Notes under the pieces: model-generated
Databases searched by the model: none
The model's input: only the letters and a program-made list of their open reading frames with translations
Told to the model about the DNA's origin: nothing
Origin: Chloroflexota bacterium
GTDB taxonomy: Bacteria; Chloroflexota; Limnocylindria; P2-11E
Reading direction: 5' to 3'
Length of the DNA stretch: 5,612 bases
Assembly (NCBI GenBank): GCA_005883775.1
Contig: VBEU01000066.1
Location: 1 to 5,612 of the forward strand
Shown here: piece after piece, positions 1 to 5,612 of the stretch
Numbering within the stretch: the stretch's first letter is position 1
Layout of the letters: every line of letters begins with the position of its first letter
Translations under genes and position numbers: made by a program

Positions 1-728
1 CTTTGCTCGAGCTCATCGAGGTCGACACGACGATGGGGCACTGGTATTCCGGCGAGGACGCGCGTCGCATCGTTCTCGACAGTCGGGTCCAGCGGGTCGC
101 CGACCTTGTGGCGCGCGATGTGCCGGCCCACGGTCTCACCTACACGTTCCATTACCTGCGCAACCCGGACCTCGAAGCCCACGTCGTCGCCTGCGTCGTT
201 CGCAGTCCTCGCGGCGAAATACCGGCGTGCGGCGTCGGAGTGGGGGCCGACCTGGACCTCGAGCACGCCATGTACAAGGCCTTCCTGGAAGCTTCGGCCA
301 TACCGCATCTCGCGATGATCGGTCTACAGCAGAGCTGGGCCAGCCCCGACTCGGTCCCGGATGACCTCATGGCTTTCGGAGACCTCGATCAGAACGTCGC
401 TTTCTACGCCCTACCCGCGAACGCGCATGTCATCGAGGGTCGCTTCGGTATGGATGACGAGGTCGCCGCCGCGGATCTGCCGCCGTTCGCCGCGGCGGGC
501 GTCGATCGCGATGTCACGCATTTGCTCGGAACGTTCGCACGCGCCGGAAAGCGTCTGGCGATCTTCGACTTCACGACGCCGGATATCTCGGACCTCGGTT
601 TCAGCATCGCTCGCTGTTATTCCCCGGACACGCTGTCGCTCTGTCTGCCCTCCTATCCGCACCTCGCCCATCCCCGCTACCGGGCATACGGCTCACCGAA
701 AGAAACATACCCACACCCATATCCATGA
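1..728 (+). CDS. YcaO-family azoline-forming cyclodehydratase (TOMM D protein), 3' part
   Basis: The gene is open at the left window edge; the TTG at position 3 lies inside the domain, so it is not taken as the start. About 241 residues of the C-terminal part are visible, numbered here from that TTG codon. Family features in order: an ELIEVD segment (3-8) matching the YcaO E-x-x-E-R-D nucleotide/Mg site region; a Gly-rich GVGADLDLEHA block (79-89) followed by YKAFLEA (91-97), the usual second ATP-site helix; a DFTTPDISDLGF block (189-200); PRY at 224-226; and a C-terminal Pro-His-Pro-Tyr-Pro (237-241). The PxPxP tail is known from azoline-forming YcaO enzymes, which use ATP to cyclodehydrate Cys/Ser/Thr in precursor peptides, and is generally lacking in the stand-alone and thioamide-forming branches. 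The two CPBP proteins and ABC exporter that follow support a streptolysin S-like role (SagD equivalent). Oddity: Val replaces the usual Arg after E-x-x-E. Family assignment is firm; the product class is unknown. Confidence 0.9.
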   Translation, partial: LLELIEVDTTMGHWYSGEDARRIVLDSRVQRVADLVARDVPAHGLTYTFHYLRNPDLEAHVVACVVRSPRGEIPACGVGVGADLDLEHAMYKAFLEASAIPHLAMIGLQQSWASPDSVPDDLMAFGDLDQNVAFYALPANAHVIEGRFGMDDEVAAADLPPFAAAGVDRDVTHLLGTFARAGKRLAIFDFTTPDISDLGFSIARCYSPDTLSLCLPSYPHLAHPRYRAYGSPKETYPHPYP

Positions 729-1429
729 CCCGCGCCGACCTCTGGATGTATTTGCTGATCGTTGGCCTGTTGCTAAGCGCCGCGCCCCTCACCGTCGCGA
801 CGCGTTTCGCGGCCCTCCTGCGACTGAATGCGGCGCGATGGGTCATCCCGCTCTACGTCGGAACTCTCGCGGTGGTCATCGCGTACGACCTGTTTCTCCT
901 CGGCCTTGGACCTCCCTGGCCCGCGGACGGCGCGACCTCCATCCCGATCGGACTTGCCGCCGGGATCGTCGGGATCCCGGTCGCCTGGATGATCGATCGG
1001 TCCGTCCTTCGCGCCGGCCGTGCCTTTACGGAGCGTTTCGGGCGAAGGGCGCGTGGTGCCCAACGAAGGGACCGCGGTCGCGCGCGGCGCCCCAACAACC
1101 CGTTGCTCGTGGCGACAGGCGGCGGCCTCGAAGAGCTGATCTATCGGTTCTACCTCCCCGGTCTGGCGGCGGCGGTGCTCGGCATTGGCCTAGGCGTGGG
1201 CTTAAGCCTCGTTTTCTACGGCCTCATTCACGGCGTGTACGGCTGGTGGCAGGTACTCGCCAAAGGAATTCTCGGAGTGTTCTTCCTTGTCCTGCTCGCC
1301 GCGACGGGGACGCTTCTGGCACCGTGCGTCGCGCATGCCGGATTCAATCTCTTGGCGACCACGACCGTTCGCCTGCGGCCGCGAGCCGGGACACGGTTGC
1401 GGATCGAGGCGAACGTGGATCCACGATGA
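725..1429 (+). CDS. CPBP (CAAX/ABI) family intramembrane metalloprotease, first copy
   Basis: This 234-residue multi-pass membrane protein has hydrophobic segments at about 7-27, 40-62, 72-90, 143-166 and 181-202. A strongly basic loop (98-123) is probably cytoplasmic. The CPBP catalytic motifs are nearly complete: EExxxR as E136-E137-R141, a motif 2 of YxxxH (Y165-H169, where Phe is more usual than Tyr), and HxxxN as H204-N208. The family includes Rce1-like CAAX proteases and bacteriocin-locus proteins such as SagE, linked to leader cleavage or self-immunity. The start is the ATG in an ATGA overlap with the YcaO stop. No good Shine-Dalgarno site precedes it, so translation is probably coupled to YcaO. 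In this context it is the better candidate of the two CPBP proteins for a working leader peptidase. Family assignment comes from the motifs; the role is inferred. Confidence 0.88.
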   Translation: MTRADLWMYLLIVGLLLSAAPLTVATRFAALLRLNAARWVIPLYVGTLAVVIAYDLFLLGLGPPWPADGATSIPIGLAAGIVGIPVAWMIDRSVLRAGRAFTERFGRRARGAQRRDRGRARRPNNPLLVATGGGLEELIYRFYLPGLAAAVLGIGLGVGLSLVFYGLIHGVYGWWQVLAKGILGVFFLVLLAATGTLLAPCVAHAGFNLLATTTVRLRPRAGTRLRIEANVDPR

Positions 1430-2178
1430 ACACGCCCGAGCTCACCTGGCTCACGGCAGCCGCCGCGGTGATATTCGCCACGGTGTACGTCCAGTACAAA
1501 CCGGGAGCCCGACTGGCGCTTCGCTTCGCGCGCGCGCTCGCGCCTCGATTCGCGCACAGCGTGCCCACGGCACAGGTCACCTCGGTGCTGGCGCTGATCT
1601 TTTCCGGCTCCAGCGGTCTCTTCCTTGCGGTCGTGATGATCCTTGCCGCCGGGACGCCTCTCCTTGGTCTGTTCGGCGACCACGTCGGCATTGAGCTCGT
1701 GTTCTTAGGGATCGGTCTGGGTGTTGCCGAGGCCGCGGTGTCGCTTCTCTTGGCGTCCAGCGCGATGGCGGCGACGATCCCGCTGCGTTTCGCTCAGCTC
1801 GGGCGAGATGCGGCGTTCGAGCTCTCGATCGTCGGCCGGGGCGGGTGGATCCGGTCCTACAGTCACGCGCTCGATCTCCTCCCGATCCCAGCGGCGCTCG
1901 CGGTGATCCTGCTACCGCTCGCAGCCGAGGAAATGCTGTTCCGCGGAATGGCGCTCACGTTCCTGCGCCCGAACGGGCCGATCGTCGCGATCGTCGGCTC
2001 GACGTTCCTCTTCATCGCTGTCCAGTTCACCGGCATGCCTTCGTGGTTCAGTGCGCTACCCGCGGCCTGCGGTGCGGTCGTGGTCGGGCTGGTCCATGGT
2101 TACCTCTTCTGGTCGGTCCCCACGATCCTTCCATTGCTGGTCGCCCATCTGGTCTACTTCCTGTTCGTGGCGCTGTGA
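1426..2178 (+). CDS. Divergent CPBP-family membrane protein, second copy, degenerate active site
   Basis: This is a 250-residue multi-pass membrane protein with hydrophobic segments at about 8-23, 52-76, 88-112, 152-167, 184-200, 211-230 and 232-250. It keeps the first CPBP motif, EExxxR (E168-E169-R173, in an AAEEMLFRG context). At motif 2, normally FxxxH, it reads F196-x-x-x-Q200, and at motif 3, normally HxxxN, it reads H241-x-x-x-F245. H224 lies in the helix between and is the only other His in the C-terminal half near the site. Loss of a motif 2 His argues against normal metal-dependent proteolysis. The ATG overlaps the stop of the first CPBP gene (ATGA), so translation is probably coupled. 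The frame stays open far upstream of 1426, but that part is a shadow of the genes before it. Possible roles (inference) are an immunity protein, a pseudoprotease partner of the first copy, or a membrane scaffold for the exporter. Confidence 0.8.
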   Translation: MNTPELTWLTAAAAVIFATVYVQYKPGARLALRFARALAPRFAHSVPTAQVTSVLALIFSGSSGLFLAVVMILAAGTPLLGLFGDHVGIELVFLGIGLGVAEAAVSLLLASSAMAATIPLRFAQLGRDAAFELSIVGRGGWIRSYSHALDLLPIPAALAVILLPLAAEEMLFRGMALTFLRPNGPIVAIVGSTFLFIAVQFTGMPSWFSALPAACGAVVVGLVHGYLFWSVPTILPLLVAHLVYFLFVAL

Positions 2179-3080
2179 TGGGCGGACCCGTCATCGAGCT
2201 TCAGGCGGTGTCGAAGACCTATGGGGACACCGCGGCGCTCACCGACGTGAGCTGGTCGGTCGATCCGGGACAGATCGTCGCGCTCCTCGGTCCGAACGGC
2301 GCCGGGAAGACGACCGCGATCGCGCTGATGGCGGGGATCCGTCGGCCGAGCACGGGGTTCGTGCGGATCTTCGGGGTCGATCCGCGCGACCGATCGGTGC
2401 GTGCGCGGCGCGCAGTCATGCTCCAGGACTGCGAGACCATCGACTTCCTGTCGGTGCGCGAGGCCGTCGCCCTCTTCAGGAGCTACTACCCACGGGGCAT
2501 GACCGTCAACGATGCCTTGGAGCATGCCGGCCTGGCCCAACTGGCCGAGCGCCGCGCCGACGGCCTGTCGCACGGCAACAAGCAGCGTCTCTTCTTCGCG
2601 CAGGCGATCGTGTCGGATCCCGAGCTGCTGTTCCTCGACGAGCCGACCGTGGGCATGGACGTCGAATCGCGCCGGGCGCTGCACGACTATGTCCGCGGTC
2701 TCCGCGCCGCGGGACGGACGGTCCTCCTCACGACGCACGATCTCGCGGAGGCGGATGAGCTCGCCGACCGGGTCCTCCTCGTTGCGAGAGGCCGGGTCGT
2801 GCAAGACGCCTCGCCGGCGCAGCTCAAGCGGAGCGCCAGGAGTGCGGGCAGCTGGATCCGCTTCCGGCCGACCGCCTCGGCGCCGATCAACGTGATCCGT
2901 GGCGTCCCTGGTGTCCTTGAGACCCGCACCGAAGGAGACCAGCTGGCGCTGCTCGTCGACAACCCCGGCGAGGTCGTCGCCAGGCTGGTCGGCCTGCAGG
3001 TCCCGCTCACCGACCTGGTGGTCGAAGGGCCTTCGCTCGAGGACGCCTTTGTGGCGATGACCCACGAGGATGGAGCATGA
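2178..3080 (+). CDS. ABC transporter ATP-binding protein (peptide/drug exporter type)
   Basis: This 300-residue cytoplasmic ATPase powers the permease encoded next to it. Walker A is GPNGAGKT (38-45), the Q-loop Gln is Q83, the signature is LSHGNKQR (130-137), Walker B is LLFLDEP (150-156), and the switch His is H187 in TTHDL. After the nucleotide-binding domain, residues of about 225-294 form a C-terminal extension ending in a PSLEDAF motif (285-291), typical of DrrA/NatA/CcmA-like ATPases that pair with ABC-2 permeases. The second signature Gly position holds His (S-H-G instead of S-G-G), a tolerated variant in this group. The start is the ATG in a TGATG overlap with the preceding stop. By position it corresponds to SagG of streptolysin S-type loci and probably exports the modified peptide, possibly also giving self-resistance. 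The substrate is inferred from context only. Confidence 0.93.
   Translation: MGGPVIELQAVSKTYGDTAALTDVSWSVDPGQIVALLGPNGAGKTTAIALMAGIRRPSTGFVRIFGVDPRDRSVRARRAVMLQDCETIDFLSVREAVALFRSYYPRGMTVNDALEHAGLAQLAERRADGLSHGNKQRLFFAQAIVSDPELLFLDEPTVGMDVESRRALHDYVRGLRAAGRTVLLTTHDLAEADELADRVLLVARGRVVQDASPAQLKRSARSAGSWIRFRPTASAPINVIRGVPGVLETRTEGDQLALLVDNPGEVVARLVGLQVPLTDLVVEGPSLEDAFVAMTHEDGA
3066..3070 (+). promoter_or_regulatory. Ribosome binding site of the ABC permease gene
   Basis: GAGGA lies 6 nt before the ATG at 3077, inside the last codons of the ATPase gene. This is the only overlap junction in the operon with a good Shine-Dalgarno match, which supports the 3077 start and may let the permease be translated independently of coupling. 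Confidence 0.6.
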
Positions 3081-3832
3081 ACGCCTTCGGCGCACAGACC
3101 GTCATGGAAGTGCGGCGCATCGCCCGCAACACGCGGTTCCTCATCTTCACCCTGTTGACTCCGCTCGTCTATTACATCTTCTTCGTGCTGGCGTTCGGGG
3201 ACCGGACATCCGCGCAGGGCATCAGCGGCAAGGCCTTCTTCCTCGTCAGCATGGCGGCGTTCGGCGTCATCGGCACGGCCCTCGTCTCCTTCGCCGGTCG
3301 CATCGCCGCGGAGCGGCAACGCGGGTGGTTCCGGCTGCTGCGCACAACGCCGCTTCCGACATCCGCGATCTTCGGAGCGAAGCTCGTCGCGGCGGTGCTC
3401 GCCTCGATCGGTGTCGTCGTGGTGCTCGGGCTCGCCGGCATGGTGGTGAACGGAAGCGGATTGCTCACCGCCGATCGCTGGCTCGCGCTATTACTCGTGC
3501 TCGTGCTTGGCTCGCTCCCCTTCGCCGCGCTCGCACTGGTCATCGGCTACTTCGTGGAAGCGGAAGTCGCCTACAGCGCGAGCCTCGGTGTCTACTTTCT
3601 GCTCGCCATGATCGGCGGGCTGTTCTTGCCACTTGAATTCATGCCCGACGCGATCCAAAAGGTCGCCGTCGTCACGCCGGGCTACCTGTACGCGAAGATC
3701 GGCTGGGATCTGATCGCCGGAAGGACCGCCGAGATCTGGCCGCAAGCCGCCGGACTCTGTGCATACTTCTTGGCCTTCGCGCTGATCGGGGCGATCGGTC
3801 TTCGGCGGGACGAGGGCCAGACCTACCGGTAG
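3077..3832 (+). CDS. ABC-2 type transporter permease
   Basis: This 251-residue integral membrane protein is the membrane partner of the ATPase before it. Hydrophobic segments lie at about 21-40, 54-74, 100-122, 136-160, 167-187 and 224-243, the six-helix plan of ABC-2 permeases. A charged segment, AAERQRGWFRLLRTTPLP (77-94), fits the cytoplasmic coupling region seen in this family, and GGLFLPLEFMP (180-190) before the last helices is the family's usual C-terminal block. The gene overlaps the ATPase by 4 nt (ATGA). Streptolysin S loci often carry two permeases (SagH and SagI). Only one is present here before the gene order changes, so a homodimer is likely unless another permease lies upstream. 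The transported substrate is inferred to be the YcaO-modified peptide. Confidence 0.9.
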   Translation: MNAFGAQTVMEVRRIARNTRFLIFTLLTPLVYYIFFVLAFGDRTSAQGISGKAFFLVSMAAFGVIGTALVSFAGRIAAERQRGWFRLLRTTPLPTSAIFGAKLVAAVLASIGVVVVLGLAGMVVNGSGLLTADRWLALLLVLVLGSLPFAALALVIGYFVEAEVAYSASLGVYFLLAMIGGLFLPLEFMPDAIQKVAVVTPGYLYAKIGWDLIAGRTAEIWPQAAGLCAYFLAFALIGAIGLRRDEGQTYR

Positions 3833-3843
3833 CGCCGGCAGAG

Positions 3844-3849
3844 AGGAGG
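3844..3849 (+). promoter_or_regulatory. Ribosome binding site of the M24 peptidase gene
   Basis: A perfect AGGAGG sits 5 nt before the ATG at 3855, in the 22-nt gap after the permease stop. It fixes the start of the peptidase and shows independent translation initiation, unlike the coupled genes upstream. Confidence 0.8.
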
Positions 3850-3854
3850 CGGAA

Positions 3855-5045
3855 ATGACGGGTCCCGGCGGCTCCGACGACTCCGCGGTCGCACGCGGCC
3901 TTCCGCTCCTCTTCTACGCCGACGGATATCGCTTTCCCGACGTCTATCACACGACCAAATTCCTCGCGCCCGATCCGATCATCGCCCTCGAGGACGTCGA
4001 GGAGCTCGTGCTCGTCACAAGCTCGCTCGAGGAAGGACGCGCGCGCAAGGAATCGCGCGCGACGAGCATCGTCAACATGAACGAGTACGGCGCGCAGGAC
4101 CTGACCGCCCGCGGCATCTCTGGCACCGAGTTCTGGGCAGCGATCATCAAGCGGTTCCTCGACGAGCGCGGTCTGCGGCGGGTCGCGGTCGCGCCGTACT
4201 TCCCGGTCGCCGAAGCCGACAGGCTGCGCGAGATGGGCATCGAGCTTGTTGTCGCGAACGATCTCCGCGACCGCCGACGAACCAAGCGCCCCGACGAGAT
4301 CGAGGCGATCGAGGCGGCACAGCGTGCGACCGAGGATGCCTGGCGCGAAGGCGTCGATGCCCTTCGCCGCTCCAAACCGCGACCGGACCGCACGCTCGAG
4401 CTTGACGGAGCCGTGTTCACGGCCGAGCGGTTACGCGCGATCGTCGAGTCGGCGCTGCTCGAGCGCGGTTACGCCTCGGACGGCGCGATCTGCGCGCCGG
4501 GCCCGCAGGCGGCCGACCCGCATCAGATCGGGACCGGCCCGCTCCACGCGGGCGAGCCGATCGTCATGGACATCTTCCCGCAGCACAAACGGACGCGTTA
4601 CTGGGCCGATATGACGCGCACCGTCTCGAAAGGCGAGCCGCCGGCGGAGATCCGGAGGATCTACGACGTTGTGCTGCGCGCGCAGGACGCGGGGATCAAA
4701 GCGCTCCGTCCAGGCGCGACCGGCCGCGAGGTTCACGAGCTCGTCGAAGACATCATCTGGCAGGCCGGATACGACACGATGCGTCCCGGACAGAAAAAGG
4801 ACCCGTCCGATCCGACGCCGCGCGGCTTCATCCATTCGACCGGTCACGGCGTCGGGCTCGAGATCCACGAGGCGCCCTGGATCTCGCGATCGGGCACGAC
4901 GCCGCTGGTCGCAGGCGACGTCGTCACCATCGAGCCCGGGGTTTACGACCCCGTCATCGGCGGCGTCCGCCTCGAGGACATGCTCGTCATCACCGCGAAT
5001 GGCGCACGCAATCTCACACAGGCACCGCGCGATTTAGTGGTCTAG
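3855..5045 (+). CDS. M24-family metallopeptidase (Xaa-Pro aminopeptidase/dipeptidase-like)
   Basis: This 396-residue, probably cytoplasmic enzyme has the creatinase/aminopeptidase P layout: an N-terminal creatinase-like domain (about 17-140) and a C-terminal pita-bread catalytic domain (about 150-390). All five dinuclear metal ligands are visible: D239 (MDIFP), D252 (ADMTRT), H331 (STGHGVG), E360 (TIEPGVY) and E374 (VRLEDM). The family-typical substrate-site His residues are probably H223 and H338. Family members remove N-terminal residues before proline or split Xaa-Pro dipeptides, using Mn, Co or Zn. The length suits a full-length enzyme and no signal peptide is seen. It starts 22 nt after the permease, with no terminator between, so co-transcription with the operon is possible. 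Whether it trims the exported peptide or is simply a neighbouring housekeeping peptidase cannot be decided from the sequence. Confidence 0.93.
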   Translation: MTGPGGSDDSAVARGLPLLFYADGYRFPDVYHTTKFLAPDPIIALEDVEELVLVTSSLEEGRARKESRATSIVNMNEYGAQDLTARGISGTEFWAAIIKRFLDERGLRRVAVAPYFPVAEADRLREMGIELVVANDLRDRRRTKRPDEIEAIEAAQRATEDAWREGVDALRRSKPRPDRTLELDGAVFTAERLRAIVESALLERGYASDGAICAPGPQAADPHQIGTGPLHAGEPIVMDIFPQHKRTRYWADMTRTVSKGEPPAEIRRIYDVVLRAQDAGIKALRPGATGREVHELVEDIIWQAGYDTMRPGQKKDPSDPTPRGFIHSTGHGVGLEIHEAPWISRSGTTPLVAGDVVTIEPGVYDPVIGGVRLEDMLVITANGARNLTQAPRDLVV

Positions 5046-5057
5046 CCGAGCGAGGAG

Positions 5058-5115
5058 CGGCTTTGCCGCGACGAGCAAGTCCACCAGCCGTGAGCGTGTC
5101 TCCTCGGCAAAGCCG
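5058..5115. repeat. Inverted repeat, two 11-nt arms, each arm itself a hairpin
   Basis: CGGCTTTGCCG at 5058-5068 and CGGCAAAGCCG at 5105-5115 are exact reverse complements, separated by 36 nt. Each arm is also a small hairpin: GCGGC-TTT-GCCGC (5057-5069) and CTCGGC-AAA-GCCGAG (5103-5117). The transcript could therefore form either two local hairpins or one long-range stem. It lies between the M24 stop and the transporter gene. Function is unknown; a termination or mRNA-processing role is the simplest reading. Confidence 0.7.
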
Positions 5116-5120
5116 AGAGA
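5099..5120 (+). terminator. Possible transcription terminator hairpin without a U-tract
   Basis: The stem CTCGGC/GCCGAG with an AAA loop (5103-5117) extends by three more pairs (5099-5101 with 5118-5120) if C5102 bulges out, giving about nine pairs. It stands 54 nt after the M24 stop. The bases after it (TTGATCGGG) are not U-rich, so it is not a classical intrinsic terminator, though high-GC bacteria often use such stems. It may instead shape the 5' region of the following gene. Confidence 0.3.
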
Positions 5121-5137
5121 TTGATCGGGTCGTTTAG

Positions 5138-5612
5138 CTGGAAGCTCTCCTCTTCGGCGCCGGCGCGGCCGTCGTCTGGGGTTTCGCCGACTACGCCGCG
5201 GGCATCTGCGCGCGACGGGTGGGCGCGGTTCGCACGGCGTTCGCGATGCAGTCCACCGGCCTCATATCCTTCGCGGCCGTCATGTGGGCGGCGGGCCGCT
5301 GGCCGCTGTTCGAGGCCGGCATGCTGCCCTACGCGCTCGCCCTCGGCCTCACCGGGGTGATCGCGGTGGCCGCCCTGTACCGCGGTCTCGCGCTCGGTCC
5401 CGTCGCGGTCGTCGCGCCGGTCGTGGCCTCCTACGTCGTGATCACGGTGATCCTCGTCGTGATCGTGCTCGGCGAGCGGCTCACGCTCGCGCAGATCCTC
5501 GCCGCGTCTCTGGTCTTCCTTGGCGTGGTCCTCACGTCGACCGACGCGCGCGAGCTGCGCGTGACGCTCGGGCGTCCGGTGCCCGGTGTGCGCATTGGGC
5601 TCGTGTCGACGG
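5138..5612 (+). CDS. EamA/DMT-family membrane transporter, 5' part
   Basis: About 158 residues are visible and the frame is still open at the right edge. The sequence is one complete EamA repeat of five hydrophobic helices (about 2-19, 35-52, 63-81, 87-112 and 118-135) plus the beginning of the linker to a second repeat. Family hallmarks are VVWGFADY in helix 1 (12-19), ALYRGLALGPVAVVAPV (79-95) and LGERLTLAQILAA (111-123). Members export or import metabolites such as amino acids or drugs; the substrate is not predictable here. The start is uncertain. A TAG at 5135-5137 closes the frame, and the CTG at 5138 is the only start-like codon before helix 1. The next candidates (GTG 5219, ATG 5246) would delete it. 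No good ribosome binding site is seen. The residues after CTG (EALLFGAGAA) look like a normal EamA N-terminus, which favours CTG initiation or a base error at the start codon. Confidence 0.82.
   Translation, partial: MEALLFGAGAAVVWGFADYAAGICARRVGAVRTAFAMQSTGLISFAAVMWAAGRWPLFEAGMLPYALALGLTGVIAVAALYRGLALGPVAVVAPVVASYVVITVILVVIVLGERLTLAQILAASLVFLGVVLTSTDARELRVTLGRPVPGVRIGLVST

Noticed and set aside
3..5. TTG as the start codon of the YcaO gene
   Set aside because: The residues right after it are the conserved ATP-site helix, which in complete YcaO proteins lies well inside the domain; the gene continues to the left of the window.
361..1425. Long open frame (361-2178) upstream of and in frame with the second CPBP gene
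   Set aside because: Positions 361-1425 overlap the YcaO and first CPBP genes in another frame. The translation is Arg/Ser/Pro-rich with no domain, as expected of a high-GC shadow frame; only 1426-2178 is real.
2154..3095. 313-codon antisense open frame over the ABC ATPase gene
   Set aside because: It covers a clear ATPase with all motifs on the + strand. The antisense product is Arg/Asp-rich with no recognisable domain or start signal.
5046..5137. Possible TOMM precursor peptide gene in the intergenic gap
   Set aside because: I see no frame of useful length with a Cys/Ser/Thr-rich tail on either strand; the gap holds only hairpins.
5121..5360. 79-codon frame starting at TTG 5121
   Set aside because: Its product is Ser/Arg/Pro-rich and overlaps, out of frame, the clear EamA transporter sequence.
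1..5612. CRISPR array, tRNA/rRNA genes, insertion sequence ends
   Set aside because: No regularly spaced direct repeats, no tRNA-like cloverleaf and no transposase or terminal inverted repeats were found; nearly all bases are accounted for by protein genes.

Overview
The window is high-GC bacterial DNA with every recognisable gene on the + strand. Coding density is very high and genes are packed by stop/start overlaps. Base composition, Shine-Dalgarno use and gene style would fit Chloroflexota, Actinomycetota or a similar high-GC lineage, but no marker gene fixes the taxon.

Region 1 (1-3832) is the 3' part of one tightly coupled operon: the C-terminal part of a YcaO-family cyclodehydratase (D protein), two consecutive CPBP/ABI-type membrane proteins, an ABC transporter ATPase and an ABC-2 type permease. 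Each gene starts inside the last codons of the one before it (ATGA at 725, 1426 and 3077; TGATG at 2176). The YcaO protein ends in the PxPxP motif (Pro-His-Pro-Tyr-Pro), a hallmark of azoline-forming YcaO enzymes. With the CPBP proteins and the exporter this resembles the D-E-G-H end of a streptolysin S-type (sag-like) operon for a thiazole/oxazole-modified peptide (TOMM/LAP). The precursor peptide, the C/E1-like partner and any SagB-type dehydrogenase are not visible; if present they should lie upstream of the window.

The most notable point in this region is the CPBP pair. The first copy has a near-complete catalytic motif set (EExxxR, YxxxH, HxxxN). The second keeps EExxxR but has Gln at the motif 2 His position and Phe at the motif 3 Asn position, so it looks like a divergent or non-proteolytic paralogue.

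Region 2 (3833-5045) holds an M24-family metallopeptidase (Xaa-Pro aminopeptidase/dipeptidase-like) with all five metal ligands. It starts 22 nt after the permease behind a strong AGGAGG site. It may be read through from the operon or be an unrelated housekeeping gene.

Region 3 (5046-5137) is a 92-nt intergenic stretch with two short GC-rich hairpins whose cores are exact reverse complements of each other. Region 4 (5138-5612) is the 5' part of an EamA/DMT-family transporter whose only in-frame start before the first membrane helix is a CTG directly after a TAG stop; it runs off the window.

Proposed joint function (inference): YcaO with an upstream partner cyclodehydrates Cys/Ser/Thr residues of a precursor peptide, a CPBP protein removes the leader or gives self-protection, and the ABC pair exports the product.
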